This document shows positions 25,372 through 42,841 of a stretch of DNA of 64,000 nt, one piece after another (position 1 is the first letter of the stretch; each line of letters opens with the position of its first letter). The notes beneath the pieces were generated by a model. The model was not told the origin of the DNA and did not search any database. It saw only the letters and a list, made by a program, of their open reading frames with translations. The stretch covers positions 557,556 through 621,555 of the forward strand of contig CABFPE010000206.1 in the NCBI GenBank assembly GCA_900660155.1, written 5' to 3'. Origin of the DNA: Hofstenia miamia. Its lineage: Eukaryota > Xenacoelomorpha > Acoela > Hofsteniidae. The translations under genes and the position numbers were made by a program.

Positions 25372-25789
25372 ACTTATGATTCACCCGGTATCTATTTAAA
25401 AATACATTTATATTCTAGTAAAAATAATATAAATCATATACTGACTAATTGTGCACAATGCGCAGCATGCAAAATGACTATAGCATCTCCCAATTCGTAA
25501 CAAAATAATGTGCTCCTCAAAAATTTAAATTTTGTTGCGCACCTGCATTAGCATCATTGACGTATCATAAATCAATAGCTAGTTTTCGAACTATTGGATT
25601 AATGCGAGATTTAAGATTTAGCTTCGAGTCATATTAAACTACTCCTATGTAGTTTAAATACAATCAAACTAATTCGCTAAATATTTAGCATCATCAGAAA
25701 TGGAAATTTACCACACTAAACTTTTACAAAATTCGATATTATTTTTATAAATTCAATGAAAACAATGTTTTGAATATGTAGACTTCTTT

Positions 25790-26080
25790 CTTAACTATAT
25801 TATTATATAAGACTATTCAGCTGCTTTTAGTGTAAATTGATCTTGTGTCTTGCATAATATTTTATAAGTGATTCGATATTTCTATTAATGTTACATGCTC
25901 TTGAATTCTTCTACATAATTGTCTTGAATTTTTTCCAACATGTTTCGCCACTGACGCATGCAATTTTGTAAACAAAAAAATTTTCAAAATTTCTAGGTGC
26001 TTTTAAATTTCTGATTGTTTCTATATAAACTGCTTAAATTCTTTAAGAACGTAGAATTTCTATGTACTTGAAATTATATA
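25790..26080 (-). mobile_element. Penelope-like GIY-YIG relic
   Basis: The minus strand near 25860-26010 reads FKSTxxFxKFF-like linker sense, then KLHASVAKHVGKNSRQLCRR and IQEHVT. The spacing of the Cys/His lead-in, the VGK position and the RRIQEHV helix fits a Penelope-type GIY-YIG nuclease. It is more diverged than, and separate from, the pair at 6.7-7.8 kb. It is a short fossil without its reverse transcriptase. Confidence 0.5.
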
Positions 26081-26389
26081 TAGTCAGAACCTTAGCATTA
26101 TTGAGATGAAGGGTAAGGCTGAAAACTTTTTAGTTAGTAAAAATACAAAATTCAGTCCATCTTCACTTATGAGCAACATGTGTATTCTGAAATACGTACG
26201 TGTTGAAATTTGATGATATATATGTAACTGCCATATGCATGGATTTATCCTTGAACATGCAGATATCATTGGCGTATTAAATTAAATTACATTCAGTTGT
26301 CATGTGTCTGTCACTATCATATATACTAAAAAAGAGTATCATAATTATTATTGAACCATTGTTTACAGGTAGCCAATTAGAAAAAATAT

Positions 26390-27150
26390 TGCTCACTCCT
26401 ACTCTGCTATCTATGCTTCAAATATCTAGTTATCAAATTTCTGGTAATACAATTAATTCCCATGCTGGTTAATTTTTTTGATAGTATACCTTTTAATAGA
26501 ATCAAGAGCATTAGGAAGATCTAAGCAAGCAATAGCTACGAATAAGGCATTCAGTAATGGTCTTCAATTTGGTGTAGCTTTTAACAGCACATCAGTAATT
26601 GAAAAATCTTTTCGAATTCCAAATTGAGTATTTGACAAAGGGTTGTTCTTATTTAGGTGTTCAGATATTTGACCGTGCAATAATCGCTCGCATATTTTGT
26701 TTATTTAGGATATGATTGATTAGTTGGCTTTAAATTTATGAATTGCTTTTAAATTGTCAAAATTTGGTGTAAAACCGAAAGAAAATTCGCTTGAAGATAT
26801 ATAGATTACTAAACGTGTAATTTAATCTGTAATGATATTTCCATTTTTATTGATGATAACATCAATAGTTTGATTTAGATTTATTACCACTACTGATATC
26901 ATGAATAACCTACCATTTTGTATTTTGACTTACCAGACGAGCGTATTTATTTCGAATGTATTCTTTGAACGTCTGAGATTTTCAATGTTGAAGGCATACT
27001 TAGCTTTTTTATATGCAGCAAAACTTCTAAGCTCAAAAATTTCTACATTTAATGTTATCTAAGGTATTTTATGTCAGATATGTTTGAATTTCTTTTTGAA
27101 ATTAAAATAATCATGTCTCTTTTATTGGTGATTTTTTTAAAAAACCGCCT
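26390..27150 (-). pseudogene. LINE reverse transcriptase relic
   Basis: The minus strand reads, from high to low coordinate, AYKKAKYAFNIENLRRSKNT near 26950-27030 (the lead-in helix before RT), CERLLHGQISEHLNKNNPLS near 26640-26700, NTQFGIRKDFSITDVLLK near 26580-26640, and FVAIACLDLPNALDSIKRYT near 26490-26550 (motif A region). These are RT landmarks of jockey/R1-like LINEs. Multiple stops and shifts are present. It lies on the same strand and in the right order relative to the RT C-terminus at 23.2-23.6 kb, so both could come from one element split by later insertions. Confidence 0.65.
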
Positions 27151-27159
27151 AAGAAGCTT

Positions 27160-29560
27160 TATTTAAGCAGATAAAGATACGCTTTTTCAAACAAATTAAT
27201 TGAATATATATTCCTACCTCTTGACTACGTCAGCATTAGGTATTGAAAGAATTTAAAACTTTTAGATAATCGGAATTGTTGAAAAATAGTGAATGTTTTC
27301 AAGTACTTCACATTACATTGTACTCGTATTTGAGCAAATTCACTGATGAATGTGACAATTTCTAAATTTTATAATAGATTTGAGAAAATTGTTGAAAATG
27401 TGGGAAAACCAGTGTATTAACTAATAAGCCAATTAATATTTATCATACATTCACCGTACATTTCTCAAGTAAAAAATCCGAATAGAATTTTCAGCAATTA
27501 AAATGGAATTACCGAAGCAATTTTCCAATTCATCGTTAAAGTATAACGTGAGCAAAAACATCAATATTCTGGAAAGTCTACATGAATGTTGATATCGTTT
27601 AAACAGTCAATGTAAATATTGTTCCAAAAACTATCTTTTGGTTAAATGGTGGTTTTAATTGCATAAAGCAACAATAATCAATTCATATTAATGTAAAATA
27701 TTATATATTGTACTTTATGCAAAATTTATTCTTATTTTCGTAAGAAAAGATGTATATTTCTGAATTTTTTAGGGTTATGGATGATTCGTTGAACAGCTTA
27801 AAGACAAATTCTTAGGTATTTTGTTATTCGGTCAATTTATTAGGGCTGTATAAAGTTTTCCATGAAATATGTAAAAATTACTTTTAATATTTTGCATGTG
27901 AAATCGCTTAGTCTTGCTTCAGAAACAGTTTTTTCAGAAATACTTTTAAATGCTAAAACAAAACATGTTATATGCATAACTTTTATGCCACCGCAACTGT
28001 GTAAATCTCTACCGCGGTATTACCAACCGCACTCATCTCTAATACGTAAATAACAAAATGCTTCAATGCTTCGACATACATTAATAAAAACTTACATTCA
28101 AGGAAAATTCGAATAAGGGAAAAGACTCAAATGCGAATTCGTATATTTTTTCAAATAACGAATATTAATTTTATAATTGCTTGACAATTAGAACCAGCAA
28201 AAGCAATTGAAGGGACCGTTGCGATATCCTTCGACACTCAACATGCAAGCAACGCAAGAAATTGCTTATTTTTTACATCATAACTCAATTACTATTTAAC
28301 AACCATTAGTTTTTGAAAAATAAAATGAAATAAATCTGGACAGTAATTTTACAAAATTAGGCAAAATTGCTTCAAATTGAATCAGTGAAGTCCTATATAT
28401 CAATTACCACAGGAGAATCCACAGATATTAAAAAGGTGTTTTTATTACGGACTTGCGCACTTATCTACAAAAAAACCAATCATTTTTTTTGATGCGTGGT
28501 TAGTGATAGTGCTAGGCGGAAAAAGAAAAACCGAAACCGTAATTAGGGCACTGGCTTTGAGTGACATTCCATTTTGGTTGAGTGACTTATTTCATTTCCG
28601 GGTTACACATTTGGAGGTTGGATTAGAGCTTTATATTGACCCTATAACTTATTGCTATAGTGCACTAGAAGCCACTATCGTTGCTCTACATGTATATGTA
28701 ATCAGATCGGCTATAAATGATACACAGGCTGACACTGGCCGGTAAAAAGGGTCTAACTTGGACAATATTTGGTCTGAGATAAAAAGCTAGGTATTTCAGT
28801 ACAGATATGACAATAACATGGTAAGAAAAGGGACCAGAACATGGGCAGAATGTAAATTTCAGAAGAAAATTTTCTCCAAATCAAAAGTAATCCTTTCCCG
28901 GAATAAGTCACTCTAAATTGGCCGAAAAATCCAAAGCTATATCTCCGGAAAATATTGACATAGTATCAAAGCTCTACCTTCTTTCGTACTTGTGTGATGG
29001 GAATCGGAGTGATTCATTTCCAAAGGCACTGATTTTCTTTGGACTAAGTCCCCTTAAACCAGTTTTCACCTCAAAAAGGAACAAAGAAAAAATTTTGGTT
29101 TTCAGCAGAAATACTCACTTAAAGTTTTATTTCGAAGAAACGATGCAGTCTTCTTGGAACAACGAGAAAATGTTGTCAAGTGGAAGGGTTATTTTGTTTT
29201 ACTTGATTAAAAACTTAATAAAGTCTTATGAACATATACCTTAAAATGCCATTTTTTCTTAAATAACGTCTTAATAGTGACGGTAGTAGAAAGATAAAAA
29301 CAGAAACCAAACTCATTTTTTGCAAACTACATCTAGATATTAAATGAACCATAAAAAGTTCTGCATTCGTTTTTATGGAAATTCGTTCGATTATCGGTTT
29401 GTTTTTGCAATGCATAACAAAGGAAATTTAATTTACTAACACAAAATTGGTTGGGACTTGATTTGTTTTTAAATGAATTTCTATACCATAACCAAACAAA
29501 AAAATATTATAATCTAAAAACAATTATTTTAAATGTTACATGTAGGTACAAATAAACAAA
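27160..29560. other. Intergenic stretch downstream of CtBP
   Basis: Open frames at 28503-28745 (80 codons) and 28918-29244 (108 codons, plus strand) were inspected; neither shows a known domain, signal peptide or splice partner. Near 28410 a short ESTDIKK string recalls hAT transposases but has no supporting context. Confidence 0.4.
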
Positions 29561-29569
29561 AGAAAACAC

Positions 29570-29575
29570 TTTATT
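29570..29575 (-). terminator. Poly(A) signal for CtBP
   Basis: AATAAA on the minus strand, about 190 bp downstream of the CtBP stop codon. It is the nearest canonical signal in the expected place. Confidence 0.55.
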
Positions 29576-29765
29576 GATCAAAGATGCAATGTTAGCAAAT
29601 TGCAGTTTAAAAAATTAAACTATTGACTTACAAATGTGATGGAGATAATATATGCAAATGCTGACGAAAAATATGCTACTGCGTATCATCACCAAAAATG
29701 GCGCGAATGCGTCAGGTTCCAAGTCAAAATAGTTTGTGGGACAATATACAATAGAAAAAACGATA

Positions 29766-35165
<5,400 letters not shown>

Positions 35166-35169
35166 ATAA

Positions 35170-35840
35170 CAAAAAGTCAATTAACAAAGTAATCATTTCG
35201 AGGAGAGTTCTTCGGTATTGAAATCACCTTCTTGAACCTTTGAAACCACACATAAGCAGTCGATTGCCCAATTGTGCTCGCACCGAATGCCTGGTTAAGT
35301 CCTGACTTGAAATCATAGAGAAGACAAATTCGCAACAGGTCGCATGAGAGTGATGATTCGGACGCCATTTGACGACTTCTGACAAGTTGACGCATTAGTG
35401 CTGCGGTATTCTTAAGCTAAGCCTTGTGAGCAGACGTAATGGATATGAAAATTTGAAAATTGAAGTAGGCCTACTCAATTGTGTTCGCCTTAAAAATGAA
35501 ATCCATTCACTGTATTGTGTAGNNNNNNNNNNNNNNNNNNNNNAAGAAAATCGCAGATTTGCTCCGGAAAAATTCATCCACAGACATTTTGAGTTGTTCG
35601 TCCGATCGAAAATCCTTGTTCTTACATGAAATTCTAGAGAAGACAAATTCGCAACAGGTCGAAGGAGAGAGGTCAGGCGAATATGGAGGACTGACAAGTT
35701 GACGCATTAGTGCTGCGGTATTCTTAAGCTAAGCTTTGTGAGCAGACGTAATGGATATGAAAATTTGAAAATTGAAGTAGGCCTACTCAATTGTGTTCGC
35801 CTTAAAAATGAAATCCATTCACTGTATTGTGTAGGTCTGA
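35170..35840 (-). pseudogene. Mariner transposase fragments, out of order
   Basis: The minus strand at 35178-35371 gives the mariner DNA-binding part: LLRICLLYDFKSGLNQAFGA and TAYVWFQRFKK. The minus strand at 35570-35707 gives the catalytic C-terminal part: PPYSPDLSPSTCCEFVF and DEQLKMSVDEFF. The C-terminal piece lies upstream of the N-terminal one, and each begins with the same MRQLV-coding flank, so these are two fragments in tandem rather than one gene. A 21-N gap (35523-35543) separates them, so the local order may be an assembly problem. Confidence 0.7.
35390..35834. repeat. 312-bp-period duplication flanking a 21-N gap
   Basis: The segment beginning TTGACGCATTAGTGCTGCGG at about 35388 recurs at about 35700 and continues for about 133 bp with one C/T difference near 35423 and 35735. 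The first copy ends at the N run. This resembles the duplication at the CtBP N and may reflect unmerged overlapping contigs, or two copies of a mariner flank. Confidence 0.7.
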
Positions 35841-35929
35841 CATCTTACCTAAAAAAAGTTATTATGCAGCTGCGAATAATATTTGACATCTTACCTAAAA
35901 AAAGTTATTATGCAGCTGCGAATAATATT
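35838..35929. repeat. 46-bp unit repeated twice in tandem
   Basis: TGACATCTTACCTAAAAAAA and the following 26 bases occur at 35838-35883 and again at 35884-35929 without a difference seen. Confidence 0.85.
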
Positions 35930-36101
35930 TGCCTTGAGGGATGAGCTTTTTTAAAAGTTTCCAGGAACTTTCCGGACAACCTTATAAAATACAACAAATT
36001 CATTTTCAAATTCTGCCTATTCAAGGGAAAATCCATTTGACGTCCATTGAACACGGTCATGATTCGGCCTTAGTAATTAAAAGCATCACCGAATGCACCA
36101 T

Positions 36102-36352
36102 TCAATACATCTGACATTTTTCATTTGTTTCCAACAATTGTTTTTCCTGAGCAAATGTTTGAGTTTTTCGATACAAGGTAGAGTATATTTCTCTAATAAC
36201 ATCTCTGTTTTCTTTACTAGCTCCTGAACAAACGCTCAAAGCGCTGTAATCATGTGCTACTTGTTGAAAGCGTGCTTTAACTGATGTTAATTTCCGAATC
36301 AAAGCGCGATTTCGACTCAAATGCTTTGCATCTTTCTGAAGCTCTTCAAGGT
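36102..36352 (-). CDS. Possible last exon of an unrecognised coiled-coil protein
   Basis: Behind an acceptor-like TTTAAG (exon edge at 36352) the minus strand stays open for 83 codons to a stop at 36102-36104. The protein is charged and helical (LEELQKDAKHLSRNRALIRK, VIREIYSTLYRKTQTF, EKQLLETNEK), with richer codon use than the local background. I do not recognise the family. A second minus-strand frame at 36822-37067 (QKEQYKFQLLMNNEEITVFI) could be an upstream exon of the same gene, but no clean donor joins them. It is equally possible that this is an old transposon frame. Confidence 0.3.
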
Positions 36353-36359
36353 CTTAAAT

Positions 36360-38180
36360 TCTCCTACAAAGGCTTAATTGCTTTAAAACATCCTAAAATT
36401 TGAAAAAATACTGATTTGCCAGCATTTACGAGCATACATTACTCTTTGATTAACAGGACATCCATTCATATTTTCACTATTTAGTTCAAATTTGTCATTG
36501 ATTGCTGATACAAATTTGTTTGACCATATTTTTGTTTTAGATTAAAAATTTGTTGGAAAGAATTTAAAAATCTATGTTTTACATAGAGTATAAGAAAGAC
36601 TCTTTTAGACATTACCTAATCATTTATTTTTAGTATGTATAAAAATTCCCTTCATTTCTTAGAAAATATCGTAGAATGTGAAAATTTCACTTAAAATCCA
36701 AAAAATGAATTTACCCAGACTTGGGAAGCCTGAAAACGTACTATTTTCTTATTATTGTTATAGTGATAATTCGGCTGCACTTAAATTGTCTGGACAAAGC
36801 AATCTAAAAATATGTCAACGCTTAAGTTGCTAATAAAACTATGACTAAATAAATTTTTGTATGAGTGTTTCTTTGAAAGAAGAGATCTTGTTCATAACAA
36901 CTAAGTAGATTTTGAATGAAAACAGTGATCTCTTCGTTGTTCATCAATAATTGAAATTTATACTGTTCTTTTTGAATTTTTAATATTAAATTATTTTGGG
37001 ATGGACATTCTGAAATGGTTCTGCTGTTACAACTGCATATTTTTAGTGCTCTGTTTAAAAATATCAATGCATAAAAATCCTAATACACCAGACACGCTAT
37101 TGAATTCATATAGTATCAGCGCCATTATGATTTTGTTTCAAAAATAGATGTCATTTGAGTCACAGCTTTTCATGCTAATATTGTAATTTTGAATAATCAG
37201 GGATCTAAATGTTAGAGGCAATGGATGTACAATAAACACTACCATAACTTTGGCAAAGAAGCATTTAATGATTGACAAATTACAGTTCAGAGTAGGTGAG
37301 AAATGCATTTAAATGCACAAAATATTTAAATTCATTATACTATATCGTTATTTTCTTCAGTATATTATGTGTTGCTGTTGTTTCAAAATACAGGATTGAT
37401 TTGTTTTTTAAATTTTTTTATCATCTCGTATTACAATGAATCGTAGTCTAATATTGTGGACATGTTTTTATCTATAATTAATCATTACCAAACATGCTTT
37501 TAGCTTCTGAAATCTCAACACCCTAAGATTAATGAGGTATTTGTATGTGTGTTTGTATTTGAACCAGGTTTATGAGGATTATATTGTCGAAGTGATATTT
37601 CTATGGTGGCTTTTATCAGTTTAATATTTGAAACTTCGGATGCACTACAATTGCAAAATCGTGTAATTAAATATACTGGTTAAGAACTAAGCTGTTTAGA
37701 ATAGAAAAAACATTTGTAGACCTTTATTCGTTTTAATAGTATTTAATAGTGATTTTTGTTGGAGCTACTAATTTATTGAAATAAATTCATTCACTATCAG
37801 TAATTTCGAATTAAATCCATAAATACGCTTGTTCATTTCAAGCTGTTTTTAGAATGTTGGACACATTGTAAATTTACATAAAGATTAAAAGAGTAGCTAG
37901 ACAAGCATTGATATTTGTATTTTCAATCATTCAATTAGTTACAATTTCTTCTTATAACTTGAAAGTGCATAAATTATTCAAGATATGTACCCAGCGCAAT
38001 AACAGAGTAGATTATTGACCTATTTAGTATTTTCATAATGATTTAGTAGTTTTTACTTAAATAACTTATTTTGATATTTTTATTTTATTAACACACCTGA
38101 TCTAGATACATTAGCGTGATAAATTATTTCACTAGTTAAGAACTTAAAATTCACTATTGGATGTTTAGTTAGAAATATGA
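36360..38180. other. AT-rich stretch with no recognised gene
   Basis: The minus frame at 36822-37067 is mentioned with the possible exon at 36102-36352. Nothing else here shows coding sense or repeat structure. Confidence 0.4.
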
Positions 38181-38191
38181 ATCTCAAAGAA

Positions 38192-38252
38192 GCTCGAATC
38201 CGAGTCTTCGCGGTCCCACTTTTCGCGTTGTACCCCTTGACCACTGGGGCCC
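38192..38252 (-). repeat. tRNA-like relic (box A and box B), probably part of an old repeat
   Basis: On the minus strand CCAGTGGTCAAGGGG (box A-like) is followed about 30 nt later by GGATTCGAGC (box B-like). The block is GC-rich against its surroundings and abuts an (ATT)n tract. The acceptor stem does not pair, so it is not a working tRNA. tRNA-derived SINEs and some LINE tails look like this. Confidence 0.4.
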
Positions 38253-38253
<1 letters not shown>

Positions 38254-38298
<45 letters not shown>

Positions 38299-38300
38299 TA
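38254..38300. repeat. (TTA)n microsatellite
   Basis: A run of about 14 TTA units with one interruption follows directly on the tRNA-like relic, as simple tails do in many retroposons. Confidence 0.9.
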
Positions 38301-38528
38301 AAGCGTTTGGTAATAAGTACACTCGTATTTTATACAAAGGATTAAATTTTGCAATATATTGCATATAGACATTATAATTACAATTCCACACTCCTAATAT
38401 ATTGTTTTTTCTAATATGTAAAGGCTCCATTTCGCGATTTGAATTGAAACTTTTCAGTGAATTTAAGTTTAGCATAATTATTATAATCAGAATATTTTTA
38501 AAATATTAATACGTATTTTAGTTTTAGC

Positions 38529-39420
38529 ATGTTATCTAGGGTAACTGATCTCAAAATTGTTACTGTAGTTAGCGTGTTAAAATCTTGCCAAAGCGATGTT
38601 CTTTTTCAACTTTACAAGCATCCGGCGACCTGTCTTGCTTTGTATCGAGCACTTACTGAATCGGAGCAAGTAGTTGTGATGCGATTGTTGTTTGTGAGCG
38701 GTCCTGTCGCTTCTGTTGTTGTAGTGTCTTGGTTTACGGATGGTTTTTCATTTTCATCTCTACGCGAACTAAAATTAATTGACGAAGTTAGCAGGTTATT
38801 TATTTATAAATGTTTGTAAAATTTAAGTATATTATTTTTCCAATCGTTCCGTATTTTTTAAAAGGCTTACGAAAACTGTTCGAACAACGTGGAACAAAAC
38901 ACTGCTCATATGTAGGTTATATTTTATTAATTCCATTTTTTCTTAGATTTCATCTATTTTCTAACCTAAGTAAATCATTGCTGAACCAATTGATAGCTTT
39001 TTCGTTGAAGTAAAAGACATAAATTACGTTTAAATATTCGCTTTATTCAGAAATTTTCTTTAATAATATGTTAGAACGTTTTCTCTTTACAGAAGATTTT
39101 GCTCTTCTCAATTCACATATTGACATAATGGACATTTATGTTGAGATATAGTTTATATTTATGCTTCATTTCCTCTTAAATCCGTCAAAACTGAAGATCG
39201 AATATATTTTTATCCACAATGACTATTTCAATAATTGCACAATTGTGTTGAACCTTAGAAAATATATTAAATTTTTAAGATCAGATTAAAATTCTAGGTC
39301 GTGAAGGAAGTTAGATTTGTTAAATTCTTTTAATTTTAGGATATCACAATTGAATTAACTCCTATTTCATTAAATGATTCTTTGAAATCATATGATAGGA
39401 ACTAATCAAAATTCTTAGTA

Positions 39421-39462
<42 letters not shown>

Positions 39463-42401
39463 GACAAGATCAGCAACTGGATCCTTATACTCCCTTAATG
39501 CTTCATATGCTGCAAGCCTCAAATTGGCTCTCTGCGGCCAAGCACCACCCTGGAATTCTCCAAAACTAGAAGAAGATAAATATGGCAAAAAAACTATTGA
39601 ATTTTTAGATCACTATGCAACTGAACGTTGGGAAACTTTATTAGATTATATGGTTGGATCAAAAAAGGCAACCGCTAATGTTAGTAAAGAAATGGTGTTG
39701 ACTCTTATAAAGTCCGATTTAATGCATTCACAATTTAACGCTTCTAAGGCACCTTCTTTAACTGCGCGAGGATTCCAGTTTCTTCTTCAAGATATGACTT
39801 CGCAAGTGTGGTATTTTATAATGCAGTATATTACCCGTCTTCAAAGTGGTGAAGTCATGGCTGATTTACTTAGATTTCTCTTTGAATTATCGTTTTGCAA
39901 CCTAGGATGTGATTATAGTATGGCAAACGTTAGCGAATCTCAACTTCCTTTTCTTCAGACGCTCAGGGAGTTAGGGTTTGTTTACATGCGGAAACGTAAG
40001 GATGGCCGCTATTGTCCAACAAAGTGAGTTCACTTAAGCTGCCTTCTATATAAATGCATTTTTCTTTAAGCAATTTTATTAAGAGCAACTAGTATAGCAG
40101 GAAATGAAACCAATATTGATCTAAAAATATTGCAAATCTGTCTTTCTATGAACTGTAACAAATACAAATATTGTATTTCATTTCAGTATAGTACACATAA
40201 TTGTCTTTATTCACGATATTTATTTCATAAATGCTTAGATGCTTGATATAATTCCACAATGTGATATTTACTTACATTAACCGCACCAAAATTTTAAGGT
40301 ACTACTATTTTGATTTCCTAAAATTGCATGTAGCATATATTAAATGGATATTTGCAATATAATCCATTAAACGAAAATTGAAAAAGTTATTGTTTTCTTA
40401 AATGCCCCTATTCTGAATGCTCCAAGGGTAGAGAAGACATCAAATAGAAGTCTGAATGGAGAACTTTTCGTGAAATCACATCCCTGCAACGTTTCTGCAT
40501 CGAATTGATGAGATTAATTTTGATAACATTTCAATGAAATGATGTTCTGCAGGCTGCTGCTGGACATGCAGCATCTCTCCATCCAAGGTTTTCTTGAAGT
40601 AGAACCAGCAGTTCTTAATTTTTTTAAGATTTAGACTGAATTGGGCATTTTCGTCAAAGAGAGCATTATAATTATTCTTATGAAGTGCAGCATTGTACTG
40701 ATTACTGATATTAGACAAAGCCTGTAAGAAGTTTGAGGTAATTCTGCGCTATCAGGCTCCCATGTATGCGACGTAGAACTAGGCCTCCACCTTCTTACAA
40801 TTAGGCCTGAATCACATTTCGGACTCTACCATTTCCTTTTATGCTCCTGTAGTCCAGCCGTTGAGTTGTTTGATCAGATCAAGAGGTTATCATCAGTGAA
40901 AGGTACTGTGTTCCATTCCTGGATGGTCCCGTAGACGTGTTCACAATCCTAACTTTGACAAACAGCGAAATGCCGAGTGGTGAGCAGAGCCTTTTTTAGA
41001 TATGAGTAACGACCTAAAGTGAAAACACGGTGCCGAAAAGCACATGCAAAAACATACTACGTTTAGTTCTGCCCATTGTTGAGACAGAGATCGCCTGGAC
41101 GTGACAGGGTTTTGAGAATAATGTTGCAGGAAATGTTCTAGAAATTCGACGTCTTCCCCGTCCTTGTTGCTTTTCTCACATGAAAAACCTCCGTCTAAAC
41201 GTACATCCGTCTTGGTGAAGTGTGACAATTTGTATTCTCTCAAAATGGCTCAATCGGATGATTACCAAAATATTTACTTTGAGTTGAGTTTGCGCAGCTT
41301 TATATTCATTCAATATGACTAATTAAATTCTTTAATGATGTTGCCCAATGACAATAGTTACTTATTTCAGTGGTTATGCAACCATTTTTGTTTATCATGT
41401 CATTTGTTATTTATTGTTTTCATTACAAAATATTTTTTCCAAATTCTACTCGAAATTAAATAAGCAGAGTTGCATCCAGTCGCTTTAATTTTGTATTTGT
41501 TCTTATTAAAACAACATCGTTTTAATTTGAGACTATTATATTAGATAAATTTAAAAATTCTGTCTGAATGCAGCTTTAATACTTGTAATTGCTTTTAAGA
41601 CTTGCCATTTCACTGTCTTCTTTTTTCTCTGAACATGCAGTTAATAAAGAGAAGGTTAATCAAGAAGGCTTTATTATAATTGAAACCAACTTCAGAATTT
41701 ATGCTTATACACATTCGGAGTTGCATCTAGCACTTATTGCAATGTTCTCGTCATCCCTCTACCGATTTCCAAACATGTGCTGTTCTATTCTAACTCGCGA
41801 TAGTTGTCGACAGGCTTTTTCAATGGGCATCACATCTTCTCAAATCATTCACTATATTGAGGTATTGTATGCATTTTATATAGAATTTTATTGTTTAATA
41901 CGCACATCCGATTGAGGATAATCCTAATTCTGTTTACGGCTTTAGAAAATATAATTTGTTTGCGAAACTACCATGCTGACGAATGGCATATATGAACTTA
42001 TGAAAATTGTTGAGTGCAAGCTATTGATGATCTCTATTCTGATAAAGCAGCGTTCTCTAAAATATAAATGATTAATAATGTTTTAATATACTTATATATA
42101 TATATATATATAAATTTATATTTAGAGTCATCGGCATCCTGAAATGGGAGATATCCCACCTACACTCATTGATCAAATTAAATTATGGGAAATGGAAACA
42201 CTTCGTGTCTCATACACAGAAAGTGTTCTTTATAGTGGTTTCATCACTCCCAATCAATTCGAATTCTTAAGAGACTATGCTGAGCAAGTTGGCTGTTTGC
42301 TGAATAGCAATTCTGAGAAACGCTACATTGTTGTAACCGAAACCGGACACGACACAGTGAAAAAATATTGGAAGAGACACAAGGCTAATTTTGAGTCATA
42401 G
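38529..42401 (+). CDS. GTF2H4: TFIIH subunit p52 (general transcription factor IIH subunit 4)
   Basis: Four exons join in phase: 38529-38786, 39464-40023, 41600-41861 and 42126-42401, giving 451 residues (human 462). p52 (yeast Tfb2) is a core TFIIH subunit that anchors and stimulates the XPB helicase in transcription initiation and nucleotide excision repair. Matches to the family: LYKHPATCLALYRAL near the start, TARGFQFLLQDMTSQVWYFI in the middle, GFIIIETNFRIYAYTHSELH and MGITSSQIIHY before the end, and the C-terminal p8-binding domain with LIDQIKLWEMETLRVSYTES and TETGHDTVKKYWKRHK. Exon 1 was ended at GAA|gttagc because only this donor keeps the frame into exon 2. TTTAG lies one base before the ATG. 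(TA)n tracts sit just before the acceptors of exons 2 and 4. NTAN1 follows 440 bp downstream on the same strand. Confidence 0.95.
39426..39459. repeat. (TA)n tract next to the GTF2H4 exon 2 acceptor
   Basis: A TA tract of about 34 bp ends 4 bp before the TTTAG acceptor of exon 2, taking the place of the polypyrimidine tract. Confidence 0.9.
40024..41599 (-). other. GTF2H4 intron 2 with two unexplained antisense frames
   Basis: Minus-strand frames at 41243-40941 (100 codons, MREYKLSHFTKTDVRLDGGF at the start) and 40718-40476 (80 codons, with NYNALFDENAQFSLNLKKIK) are less AT-rich than the rest of the intron and run in the same direction. Together they look like a decayed foreign gene or transposon, but I recognise no family. 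Confidence 0.35.
42093..42112. repeat. (TA)n tract before the GTF2H4 exon 4 acceptor
   Basis: A 20-bp TA tract lies 13 bp upstream of the exon 4 border. Confidence 0.85.
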
Positions 42402-42600
42402 CATGTTGAATAATTAAATGAATTTGTTTTTTCAGGTTTCTAAGCTTTTTAATAACTAGCTATTTCCACGATGAGTGAATGGTTGGTTTTTAATAAAGAT
42501 TTAGCTTTTGATTTCTATAGCTTTTTGAATAACTATAATTAGTTTTCTTTTTTTTGCGATTTTCTTTATTTGCTTTTTCAGTTAATTGTACATATATAAT

Positions 42601-42606
42601 AATAAA
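42601..42606 (+). terminator. Poly(A) signal for GTF2H4
   Basis: AATAAA 200 bp after the GTF2H4 stop. It lies about 230 bp before the acceptor-like site in front of NTAN1, a spacing compatible with, but not proof of, a shared transcript. Confidence 0.5.
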
Positions 42607-42841
42607 TTGGTGATGACTAGGGAAATATTTGTGATGTCAACTGATCTCTTTAGGAAGTTTGTCTTAACTAAGAATTGTTTTGTTTTTCGAAACATTGTTT
42701 TTCATAAATTCGGTTAAATGTTTTTGTGAATAATTTAAATTTTTTAATGGGGTTTTCATGGTACACAACGAGAGATATTTTTATAGTTTACATATGTACA
42801 CTTGGTAATTGATTTATTTGTTAATTGTTTTAGCATTTTTA

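Noticed and set aside
28400-28440. ESTDIKK string resembling the DESTD motif of hAT transposases
   Set aside because: It stands alone, with no other hAT block, ends or 8-bp duplication nearby.
38810-39013. Extra GTF2H4 exon reading LRKLFEQRGTKHCSY
   Set aside because: No donor and acceptor pair keeps the frame from exon 1 into exon 2 through it, while GAA|gttagc joins exon 1 directly to exon 2 with the expected length.
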